Source of the DNA: Nitriliruptoraceae bacterium
GTDB taxonomy: Bacteria; Actinomycetota; Nitriliruptoria; Nitriliruptorales; Nitriliruptoraceae
Reading direction: 5' to 3'
DNA length: 5,388 nt
Assembly (NCBI GenBank): GCA_007116505.1
Contig: SKII01000035.1
Coordinates: forward strand, 1-5,388
Each line of letters opens with the position of its first letter. Within the stretch, counting starts at the first letter, position 1. This document shows positions 1 to 5,188 of this stretch, one piece after another. The notes under the pieces are model-generated. The model was given only the letters and a program-made list of their open reading frames with translations, ran no database searches and was not told the DNA's origin. Both the position numbers and the translations under genes were made by a program.

Positions 1-30
1 GACGTCGGGCAGCTCGACGTCGGGCAGCTC
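1..30 (+). repeat. 15-bp in-frame tandem repeat, two exact copies
   Basis: The unit GACGTCGGGCAGCTC occurs twice back to back (1-15 and 16-30). A degenerate third copy follows that keeps only GACGTC at 31-36. The period is a multiple of three, and the repeat is in frame with the methyltransferase, encoding DVGQL-DVGQL-DVKGK. It may continue to the left of the window. Confidence 0.85.
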
Positions 31-939
31 GACGTCAAGGGCAAGCAGCGCGTGTACCACGACTGGGAGGCGCGGACCTACGAGGACAAGTTCAACATCT
101 CCTACGACGAGCGCTGCATCGACTACGCGCGCGACCGCATGCGACGTGTCGTCGAGCCGGGGGAGCGCTTCACGCGCGTGCTCGAGCTCGGGGCCGGGAC
201 CGGCTTCCTGTCGATCAACCTCGCGCTCGCCGGCTGCCTCGACGGAGCGGAGATCACCGTCACCGACATCAGCGGGGGCATGCTCGACGTGTGCGTCGAG
301 AACGGTCGGCGCCACGGGGTGACGCTCCACCCGCAGGTCGGTGACGCCGAGGCGCTCCCGTTCCCCGATGCGAGCTTCGACCTCGTCATGGGACATGCGT
401 TCCTCCACCATCTCCCCGACCCGGAGGCGGCCCTCGCCGAGGCGTACCGCGTGCTCGTGCCCGGAGGCACGCTGCTGATCGCCGGTGAACCGACGCGGCT
501 CGGCGACCGGGTGGCCGGCGTGTTCAAGCGGGCAGCGTGGAACGGCCTGCGCACGCTCACCTCGTTCCCGCGCTTCGCCCACCTGCGCCGCCCCGGCATC
601 ACGGAGTCCGGCGGCTCCGACCGAGACGCGGCGCTCGCGGGTCTCGAGCACGAGGTGGACCTGCACACGTTCGACCCGGCCGACGTCGAGGCGATGGCGC
701 GCGTCGTCGGGTTCGCTCCGGTGCAGGTCGTCACCGAGGAGCTGCTCGCGAACTGGGTCGGCTGGGCCGTCCGCACGGTCGAGGCCTCGGTGCGACCGGG
801 CGTGCTCGGCGAGCGCTGGGCGTTCGGTGCGTACAACACGTGGCGCCGCCTCAGCCGGATCGACCGAGCGCTCGAGGGCGTGGTCCCCGCGAAGCTGTTC
901 TACAACCTCATCCTGCATGCGCGCAGGCCCCTCGCATGA
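1..939 (+). CDS. Class I SAM-dependent methyltransferase (5' end probably outside window)
   Basis: Predicted to transfer a methyl group from S-adenosylmethionine; the acceptor is unknown. Counting from the GTG at 52 (295 residues), motif I is VLELGAGTG at residues 43-51 and the motif II acidic residue lies in TDIS (71-74). A UbiE/Methyltransf_11-like GDAEALPFPDASFD segment lies at 97-110, followed by HHLPDPE and a VPGG turn near 137-139. The C-terminal ~130 residues form a family-specific extension and contain no second recognised domain. The frame is open from base 1 through 17 further codons, which encode two copies of DVGQL and then DVKGKQR. No good Shine-Dalgarno precedes GTG 52, so I extend the call to the window edge as a partial gene; a start at 52 is the alternative. 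The stop overlaps the next gene's ATG (ATGA at 936-939), implying translational coupling. The fold is certain, the substrate is not. Confidence 0.88.
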   Translation, partial: DVGQLDVGQLDVKGKQRVYHDWEARTYEDKFNISYDERCIDYARDRMRRVVEPGERFTRVLELGAGTGFLSINLALAGCLDGAEITVTDISGGMLDVCVENGRRHGVTLHPQVGDAEALPFPDASFDLVMGHAFLHHLPDPEAALAEAYRVLVPGGTLLIAGEPTRLGDRVAGVFKRAAWNGLRTLTSFPRFAHLRRPGITESGGSDRDAALAGLEHEVDLHTFDPADVEAMARVVGFAPVQVVTEELLANWVGWAVRTVEASVRPGVLGERWAFGAYNTWRRLSRIDRALEGVVPAKLFYNLILHARRPLA

Positions 940-1790
940 GTCCGGACCCCGGCCCGCTGCGCCGGCTCGGCGAGGACCCTGACGAGACGCTCGCCGAGCT
1001 CCGGGAGTGGGGCGTGGAGCACGGAGCCGCTCCGTCGACGGCCCAGTGCGAGGAGTGGGCGAGGGCGCTGCAGCGCGCCGCGCACGACGTCCGCGAGCTC
1101 GACGGTGGCCGAGCGCTGCGCATCCTCGCCGAGCGTCAGGTCCCGAGGTCCGCCTACCCGCGCTGGGGTGCGCGCCGGAGCTGGCGCTTCGCCGGGGAGC
1201 ACCGGATGCTCACGCGCATGCACGCCGTGCACGCCGTGAGGCTCCTGCGTGCACGGTCCGCTGCGGCCCTGCGCGGGAACGACGTGCGCCTGCACGGCAT
1301 GAGCTTCCTCGGCGGTGGCGTGGAGCTCACCGCGCCCCAGGGGAGGGGTCGCGTCGTCGTCGGGCCGTGGTGCTGGATCGGGCACGGCGTGGCGCTGCGC
1401 TCGCACACCGGACGGGTGACGGTCGGCGCGAAGGTCGTCATCGGTGGTGGGACGACGGTCAACTCCTACCTCGACGTGAGCATCGGGGACGGTGCGCTGC
1501 TCGCAGACGACGTCCACATCACCGACTTCGACCACCGAACCGATCGGCTCGACGTCCCCATCAAGGATCAGGGCATCGTCACGGCGCCCGTGCGCATCGG
1601 GCCCGACGTCTGGATCGGTCGGGGTGCGACCGTCCTGAGGGGAGTCGACATCGGCCGTGGCAGCGTCATCGGCGCGCATGCCGTCGTCACGCGTGACGTG
1701 CCGCCGTACTCGGTCGCCGTCGGAGCACCGGCCCGCGTCGTGAGGTCGCGGCTCGAGACTCGGGGCGAGGGTCGGCTCGAGGAGGGCTGA
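936..1790 (+). CDS. Left-handed beta-helix (hexapeptide-repeat) acyltransferase, WbbJ/maltose-acetyltransferase-like
   Basis: 284 residues, starting at the ATG that overlaps the methyltransferase stop. From about residue 125 to 268 the protein shows hexapeptide-repeat periodicity (for example VVVGPWCWIG, VTVGAKVVIG, VSIGDGALLA, VRIGPDVWIG, ATVLRGVDIG, SVIGAHAVV). It ends in the family-typical VPPYSVAVGAPARVV segment at 255-269. An insertion loop holds HITDFDH (194-200); H200, followed by a conserved-looking PIKDQGI, is the likely catalytic base. Known members are usually trimers that transfer acetyl or other acyl groups from CoA to sugars or glycans; the substrate here is unknown. Residues 1-110 are a charged, probably helical N-terminal extension that I do not recognise, so this is longer than the usual ~180-220-residue enzymes. 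The region before the ATG has no strong ribosome binding site, so expression probably depends on coupling to the upstream gene. Confidence 0.9.
   Translation: MSPDPGPLRRLGEDPDETLAELREWGVEHGAAPSTAQCEEWARALQRAAHDVRELDGGRALRILAERQVPRSAYPRWGARRSWRFAGEHRMLTRMHAVHAVRLLRARSAAALRGNDVRLHGMSFLGGGVELTAPQGRGRVVVGPWCWIGHGVALRSHTGRVTVGAKVVIGGGTTVNSYLDVSIGDGALLADDVHITDFDHRTDRLDVPIKDQGIVTAPVRIGPDVWIGRGATVLRGVDIGRGSVIGAHAVVTRDVPPYSVAVGAPARVVRSRLETRGEGRLEEG
1752..1781. repeat. Repeated CTCGAG with nested inverted repeat at the end of the acyltransferase gene
   Basis: CGGCTCGAG occurs at 1749-1757 and 1773-1781. Because CTCGAG is self-complementary, the two copies can pair as a 6-bp stem. Between them CTCG (1759-1762) and CGAG (1766-1769) can form a 4-bp inner stem with a GGG loop. 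The element ends 7 bases before the stop codon. It has no T-run on either strand, so a classical intrinsic terminator is not supported, although the position just inside a convergent junction is suggestive. It could equally be a by-product of the RLE codons repeated in the protein tail. Confidence 0.35.
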
Positions 1791-1793
1791 CGC

Positions 1794-2633
1794 TCAGGCG
1801 TCGGCGAACCGTTCGCGACGCGCCTCCTCGTCGGCCCGCTCCTCGTCCTTCGCCCAGCGCATGAAGCCGATGGCGATGACGGTCCACAGGACGAACCCGC
1901 CGACGACGTTCATGAGGATGCCGGCGAGCTGCTGGTCGCGCAGCGGGTCGAAGCCCAGCCACAGCGGTGGCGCGAGCTCGTAGAGGCCGTACAGCGGGAA
2001 CGGGGAGAACGTCATGAAGCTCGCCGGGATGAACATGAGCATGCTCGAGGCGAACAGGTAGAAGCCGCGCACGGGCTCGCGGATCGCGCCGCGGTCCGGC
2101 TCGCGCCGCATCGCGGGGAACCACCAGGCGAGCGCCGCGACCAGGTGCATCGTGTCGATCGCGAACGAGCCGAGCTGGAACACCTTGAGCGTGTCGATCG
2201 CCCCCGGCAGGTGCGTGCCGAACAGGACCAGGTTGAACAGCAGGAGCGCGATCGGCCAGCGCGTCATGAAGCGCACGACCGCCCACCGTGCGCTGCCGTA
2301 CGGGAGCCAGCGATCGAGCAGCCACGTCGGGATGCCGCCGATGAGCAGCGGCGCGGCGATGAACGTGATCCCGATGTAGCGGACGATGCCGAGCGAGGCG
2401 AAGTAGCCGGCACCGAGCGCGCCGATGGGCCACTCGGACACGACGGCGAGGGCGAGCACGCCGGCGACGAAGCGTCGGAGGCGGACCGTCTCGAGGGGTC
2501 GGCCGGCTCGGCGGTGCGCACGCACGTAGCCGCCGATCATCACCGCGACCATGATCCAGACGCCGAGGAACGGCGTGTAGCGCCACGTCCACACCTGGCC
2601 CGGGTTGCCCGAGCACCACCAGGCGACGTTCAC
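1794..2633 (-). CDS. ctaG: CtaG (caa3-type) cytochrome c oxidase assembly membrane protein
   Basis: 279 residues from the GTG at 2633-2631. That start overlaps the SCO stop as GTGA and has GGAG at 2645-2642, 8 bases upstream. An in-frame ATG at 2699 would add 22 poorly hydrophobic residues inside the SCO gene and is less likely. About seven hydrophobic segments are visible, near residues 20-37, 55-77, 84-106, 122-141, 156-174, 191-213 and 234-258. They are joined by short Arg-rich loops and followed by a charged tail ending DEEARRERFADA. Family-like features are GTHLPG (139-144) and DTMHLVAALAWWFP (160-173), whose histidines are candidate metal contacts, and MTFSPFPLYGLYE (207-219). CtaG proteins of this family are needed for maturation of caa3-type cytochrome c oxidase, probably in copper-centre assembly. 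The upstream SCO and PCu(A)C genes support this role. The family call is strong, the detailed mechanism is not established. Confidence 0.85.
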   Translation of the reverse strand: MNVAWWCSGNPGQVWTWRYTPFLGVWIMVAVMIGGYVRAHRRAGRPLETVRLRRFVAGVLALAVVSEWPIGALGAGYFASLGIVRYIGITFIAAPLLIGGIPTWLLDRWLPYGSARWAVVRFMTRWPIALLLFNLVLFGTHLPGAIDTLKVFQLGSFAIDTMHLVAALAWWFPAMRREPDRGAIREPVRGFYLFASSMLMFIPASFMTFSPFPLYGLYELAPPLWLGFDPLRDQQLAGILMNVVGGFVLWTVIAIGFMRWAKDEERADEEARRERFADA

Positions 2634-3292
2634 GACCACTGCTCCACGATGCGGGGGATGTCCGAAACCCAGTCGGCGCGGCGGGTGCCGAACGGCCACA
2701 CGCGCAGGGCACGGCCCTGAGCGTCGAAGCCGATGACCTGCGCGGGATGTCCGATGAGGTCGCCCTCGCCGCGGGGGTCGGGACCCTCGATGACGGGGCC
2801 GGGGAGGTCCAGCTGCGCGAGCGCGTCCACGACGACATCGAGCTCCGCGTGCAGCCCGATCATGCGCGAGCTGAAGAACGACAGGAACTCGTCGATGCGC
2901 TCCGGCGTGTCACGTTCCGGGTCGACCGACACGAACACGACCTTGAGCTGGTCGTAGCGCGTGCGCGTCTGCTCCATCGCGCTCGCGATCGCGGCCAGGT
3001 GGATGGGGCAGATGTCGGGGCAGGACGAGTAGCCGAAGAACAGCAGCGTGGGCGTGCCGAGGAGCTCCTCGTCGAGGCGGAACGGCACGTCAGCGGTGTC
3101 GAGCAGCGTGACGGCGGGCAGCGTGCGATCGATCGTCAGCGGCATCCCGTACCAGCCGTCCGCGGCACGCGTGAGCCCCTGCGCCGTCAGCGCGGTCGAG
3201 CTCGAGGGGGTGCTGGAGCAGCCGGCGAGGATCGCCGCAGCGAGCAGCAGGGTGATGGCGCGGCGCGGACGTCGGGCCGTCGTCGTCCCCAT
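2630..3292 (-). CDS. SCO1/SenC family copper-binding lipoprotein, cytochrome oxidase assembly
   Basis: 220 residues starting at the ATG at 3292-3290, with a strong AGGAGG six bases upstream. The open frame continues far upstream but has no domain there. The N-terminus is a lipoprotein signal: Arg-rich MGTTTARRPRRA, a hydrophobic stretch, then lipobox LAGC with Cys25 as the predicted lipidation site. The mature protein is therefore anchored on the outer face of the membrane. The thioredoxin-like SCO domain follows. LLFFGYSSCPDICP contains the CxxxC copper site (C91, C95), VVFVSVDPERDTPERI lies at 118-133, and GHPAQVIGFD carries the distal copper-ligand His182. All three expected ligands are present. 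SCO proteins deliver copper to, or reduce the cysteines of, the CuA site of cytochrome c oxidase subunit II. The gene sits between the PCu(A)C chaperone and CtaG, and its stop overlaps the CtaG start. Family assignment is very secure. Confidence 0.95.
   Translation of the reverse strand: MGTTTARRPRRAITLLLAAAILAGCSSTPSSSTALTAQGLTRAADGWYGMPLTIDRTLPAVTLLDTADVPFRLDEELLGTPTLLFFGYSSCPDICPIHLAAIASAMEQTRTRYDQLKVVFVSVDPERDTPERIDEFLSFFSSRMIGLHAELDVVVDALAQLDLPGPVIEGPDPRGEGDLIGHPAQVIGFDAQGRALRVWPFGTRRADWVSDIPRIVEQWS
2642..2645 (-). promoter_or_regulatory. Ribosome binding site deciding the CtaG start
   Basis: GGAG on the - strand lies 8 bases before GTG 2633. It is only 2 bases before the alternative GTG at 2639, so it favours the 2633 start. 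It is located inside the 3' end of the SCO gene. Confidence 0.55.
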
Positions 3293-3298
3293 CGCCGC

Positions 3299-3304
3299 CC
3301 TCCT
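3299..3304 (-). promoter_or_regulatory. Strong Shine-Dalgarno of the SCO gene
   Basis: AGGAGG on the - strand is followed by six bases (GCGGCG) and then ATG 3292. This fixes the SCO start and shows the gene can be translated independently of the upstream copper-chaperone gene, in contrast to the overlapped genes of the cluster. Confidence 0.8.
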
Positions 3305-3334
3305 GGTCCGGGACGTCGTGGCCCGGTTCGTGGT

Positions 3335-3365
3335 GCCCGCGCCCCGGGGCGAGCGCCCGCGCCCC
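3335..3365. repeat. 11-bp direct repeat with alternative hairpin, between PCu(A)C and SCO genes
   Basis: GCCCGCGCCCC occurs exactly at 3335-3345 and 3355-3365, a 20-bp period. The bases between begin GGGGCG (3346-3351). This forms a perfect 12-bp palindrome with the first copy (3340-3351), and can form a 6-bp stem with an 8-base loop against CGCCCC at 3360-3365. The element lies within the only sizeable gap inside the - cluster. No T-run follows, so it is not a classical terminator. It could be an operator pair, an mRNA processing or stabilising hairpin, or slippage in GC-rich DNA. Confidence 0.5.
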
Positions 3366-3372
3366 CTCAGCG

Positions 3373-3882
3373 TCAGCCGCCGTGCAGTGCGCGCTCGACG
3401 AGGTCGAGCAGCTCGACGACGTCGACGGTGACGTCCACAGGAGCGCTGCGCGCGAAGCGCAGGGTGACCTCGAAGGTACCGCCGACCCGGACGCGCTCGT
3501 CCGGCACGACGACCATCAGGTGCAGGTCGCCCGGACGGAACGCGACCGCCTCGCCCGCAGGGAGCGCGATCTCGTCGAGCATCCGCATCGAGGCGCGCCC
3601 GTCGGCATCGACGTCGGTCCGGTGGATCTCGACCGCGAGCGCCGCATCGGTGTCCGCGCCGACGAGCACGTCGGCGCCGTCCCCGCGGTTGGTGATCGTC
3701 AGCACCAGCTGCGACGCTCCCGCGACCGGCCCGGACGCCTGTGCGCGCGACACGTGCAGCTCCGGTGTGCCCGAGCGCAGGTCCGGCCCGTCGTCGGCGC
3801 TGCAGGCGGCGAGCGTGGGACCGGCGAGGGCCACGGCGGCGATCAGCGCCGCGGTCCATGCTCCGCTCCGGCGGCTCCTCAT
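3373..3882 (-). CDS. PCu(A)C-type periplasmic/extracytoplasmic copper chaperone lipoprotein
   Basis: 169 residues, starting at the ATG at 3882-3880 that overlaps the glycosyltransferase stop (ATGA). The N-terminus is a lipoprotein signal: MRSRRSGA, hydrophobic residues 8-23, lipobox LAAC with Cys27. The mature domain is an all-beta PCu(A)C/DUF461-like fold. It carries the complete family copper signature H-X10-M-X21-H-X-M as H88, M99, H121 and M123, including PGDLHLM at 117-123 and IALPAGEAVAF just before it. Family members bind Cu(I) outside the cytoplasmic membrane and hand it to the CuA centre of oxidase subunit II or to SCO. The downstream SCO and CtaG genes fit that pathway. Only a weak GGCGGG-like sequence precedes the start, so translation is probably coupled to the glycosyltransferase. 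Identification rests on the exact motif spacing and context; sequence similarity outside the motif looks modest. Confidence 0.88.
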   Translation of the reverse strand: MRSRRSGAWTAALIAAVALAGPTLAACSADDGPDLRSGTPELHVSRAQASGPVAGASQLVLTITNRGDGADVLVGADTDAALAVEIHRTDVDADGRASMRMLDEIALPAGEAVAFRPGDLHLMVVVPDERVRVGGTFEVTLRFARSAPVDVTVDVVELLDLVERALHGG

Positions 3883-5066
3883 GCCGCCCGCCGTCCGCGG
3901 AGCACCGTCGCGTACACGTCCTCGGTGCGCATGGCGACGTCCGCCCAGTCGTAGCGCGCGCGGATGCGCTCGCGTCCGCGCGCGACGAGCGTCGCGGCGA
4001 GGTCCGCGTCGGTGAGGATCTCGGCGATGCGGTCGGCGAGCTGCTCGGCGTCCTGCGGTGGGAACGTGAGGCCGGTGCCGTCGGCGACGATCTCGCGCAG
4101 GCCACCGGTATCGCTCACGACCACCGGCGTCCCGCACGCCATCGCCTCCGTAGCGACGAGGCCGAACGGCTCGTACAGCGACGGTGCGACGGCGACGTCG
4201 GCCGCCGCGTAGTGCAGGCGCAGCGCGCGCTCCTCGAGGAAGCCGGTGAACTGCACGCGGTGCGCGAGCCCGAGCTCGTCGACGAGTCGCCGCAGCTCGT
4301 CGGAGTAGGTGCCGACGCCGGCGACGAGGAAGCGGACCTGGCCGACACGGTCGACGAGACGCTCGAGCGCGTGCAGCACCGTCTGCACGCCCTTCTCGTA
4401 CTCGAGGCGTCCGGCGAACAGCACGAGGTGCGTGCCGTCGTCGGCGAGCGTGCGCCGAAGGGCGAGGACCTCGTCGGCAGGCGGGGCGAGCTCGTCGACC
4501 GCGACGCCGTTCGGGACGGTCTCGAGCCGGCCCTCGGGCACGCCGAACAGCGTGCGGACCTGCTCGTGCATGTAGGTCGAGCAGACGATGGTGCGGTCCG
4601 CATGCTCCACGAACCAGCCCTCGATGCCGTGGATGAGGCGGTTCATCGGTCCGGGGAGGTGGCCCTGGTGTCGGCCGTACTCCGTCGCGTGCACGGTCGC
4701 GACGAGCGGCAGCCCGAACGCGTCACGGATGCCGACCGCGGCCGACGCGACGAGCCAGTCGTGCGCATGGACGAGGTCGACGTCGTGGGTGCGCAGCACA
4801 CGCGTCGCCGCCGCGAGCACCGCCGTGTTGAACGCGAGCACCCAGGGGACGAGGTCGTCGAACGGCACGAGTGGAGGAGACGCGTCGACCCGCGTGACGT
4901 GCAGCCCGCCGTGCCGCTCCTCGGCAGGCGCGTCCGGGTGCGACCGGGTCACGACGTGGACCTCGTGGCCGCCCGCCACCAGGGAACGGGTCAGGGCGTC
5001 GACGTGGCGACCGAGGCCTCCGACGAGGCGGGGCGGGAACTCCCACGAGAGCATCAGGACGCGCAT
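3879..5066 (-). CDS. Family 4 glycosyltransferase (GT-B fold), Rv3032/glycogen-synthase-like
   Basis: 395 residues from the ATG at 5066-5064, beginning MRVLMLSWEFPPRLVGGLGRH, the canonical GT4 N-terminus with the acceptor-side GGLG loop (16-19). HAHDW (100-104) and VHATEYGRHQG (125-135) follow. The C-terminal Rossmann domain shows AGRLEYEKG (218-226), with R220 and K225 as the expected donor-phosphate contacts. It also shows the EX7E motif in EPFGLVATE (299-307) and CGTPVVVSDTGGLREIV (311-327). From memory, this motif set resembles mycobacterial Rv3032, a retaining alpha-1,4-glucosyltransferase for methylglucose lipopolysaccharide/glycogen. An alpha-glucan elongation role is therefore plausible, but other hexosyl acceptors cannot be excluded. 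It is a cytoplasmic enzyme with no signal peptide. No Shine-Dalgarno precedes the ATG, but a TACCCT -10 sits six bases upstream, suggesting a leaderless message. GTG 5087 would add seven residues and is disfavoured. It is the first gene of the copper/oxidase-assembly cluster. Confidence 0.92.
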   Translation of the reverse strand: MRVLMLSWEFPPRLVGGLGRHVDALTRSLVAGGHEVHVVTRSHPDAPAEERHGGLHVTRVDASPPLVPFDDLVPWVLAFNTAVLAAATRVLRTHDVDLVHAHDWLVASAAVGIRDAFGLPLVATVHATEYGRHQGHLPGPMNRLIHGIEGWFVEHADRTIVCSTYMHEQVRTLFGVPEGRLETVPNGVAVDELAPPADEVLALRRTLADDGTHLVLFAGRLEYEKGVQTVLHALERLVDRVGQVRFLVAGVGTYSDELRRLVDELGLAHRVQFTGFLEERALRLHYAAADVAVAPSLYEPFGLVATEAMACGTPVVVSDTGGLREIVADGTGLTFPPQDAEQLADRIAEILTDADLAATLVARGRERIRARYDWADVAMRTEDVYATVLRGRRAA

Positions 5067-5072
5067 GCGGGG

Positions 5073-5078
5073 AGGGTA
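5073..5078 (-). promoter_or_regulatory. Putative -10 element (TANNNT) for a leaderless glycosyltransferase mRNA
   Basis: On the - strand TACCCT is followed by CCCCGC and then ATG 5066, so transcription would begin at or next to the A of the start codon. This spacing is characteristic of actinobacterial leaderless genes. No convincing -35 is seen, as is usual for such promoters. The absence of any purine-rich ribosome site before the ATG supports the reading. Confidence 0.55.
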
Positions 5079-5177
5079 GGAGGTCACCGCGCGACACCCG
5101 GCCGCCGTAGCCTCACCCCCTGCAGGGCCCGTCGCGGGGCCTGCTCGCAGACCCGCATCGCGGGGCCCGAGGGGTGC

Positions 5178-5183
5178 AGGAGG
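5178..5183 (+). promoter_or_regulatory. Strong Shine-Dalgarno of the partial membrane-protein gene
   Basis: AGGAGG is followed by five bases (TCGAG) and ATG 5189. This is the main support for calling the truncated + strand gene at the right edge. Confidence 0.75.
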
Positions 5184-5188
5184 TCGAG

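Larger units (their letters stand above)
5067..5188. promoter_or_regulatory. Divergent intergenic promoter region with 10-bp direct repeat
   Basis: These 122 bases separate two divergently transcribed genes and must hold both promoters. On the + strand TAGCCT (5108-5113) is a possible -10 for the membrane-protein gene, which would leave a 5' leader of about 70 bases. TCGCGGGGCC is repeated exactly at 5132-5141 and 5158-5167 (26-bp period). An imperfect hairpin is possible: GCAGG (5122-5126) with CCTGC (5140-5144), continued past one G-G mismatch by CCC (5128-5130) with GGG (5136-5138). CCCTGCAGGG (5118-5127) is a 10-bp palindrome. No known regulator site is recognised. Confidence 0.45.

Noticed and set aside
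123..839. Long open frame on the - strand opposite the methyltransferase
   Set aside because: The translation is Ser/Arg/Pro/Thr-rich with no domain, as expected from the antisense of a GC-rich gene. The + strand frame has clear catalytic motifs.
537..935. Upstream extension of the acyltransferase frame inside the methyltransferase gene
   Set aside because: It gives an Arg/Ala/Pro/Gly-rich low-complexity product overlapping a motif-bearing gene. ATG 936 in the ATGA overlap is the natural start.
3308..3326. CCGGG/CCCGG inverted repeat (loop 9) before the SCO gene
   Set aside because: A 5-bp GC stem is expected often by chance at this composition. There is no T-run and no supporting context.
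2145..4015. Two long + strand frames (2145-2720 and 2747-4015) antisense to CtaG, SCO and the copper chaperone
   Set aside because: Their translations are Arg/Asp/Glu-rich repeats of low complexity and start without ribosome sites. The - strand genes have signal peptides, membrane segments and metal motifs.
3293..4105. Upstream extension of the SCO frame through the copper-chaperone gene
   Set aside because: The extra ~270 residues are Arg-rich with no domain. ATG 3292 has a strong Shine-Dalgarno and is followed at once by a lipoprotein signal.
5071..5083. GGAGGGTAGGAGG on the + strand resembling a double Shine-Dalgarno
   Set aside because: No start codon follows at a usable distance on the + strand. 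The stretch is explained as the complement of the pyrimidine-rich promoter/start region of the glycosyltransferase.
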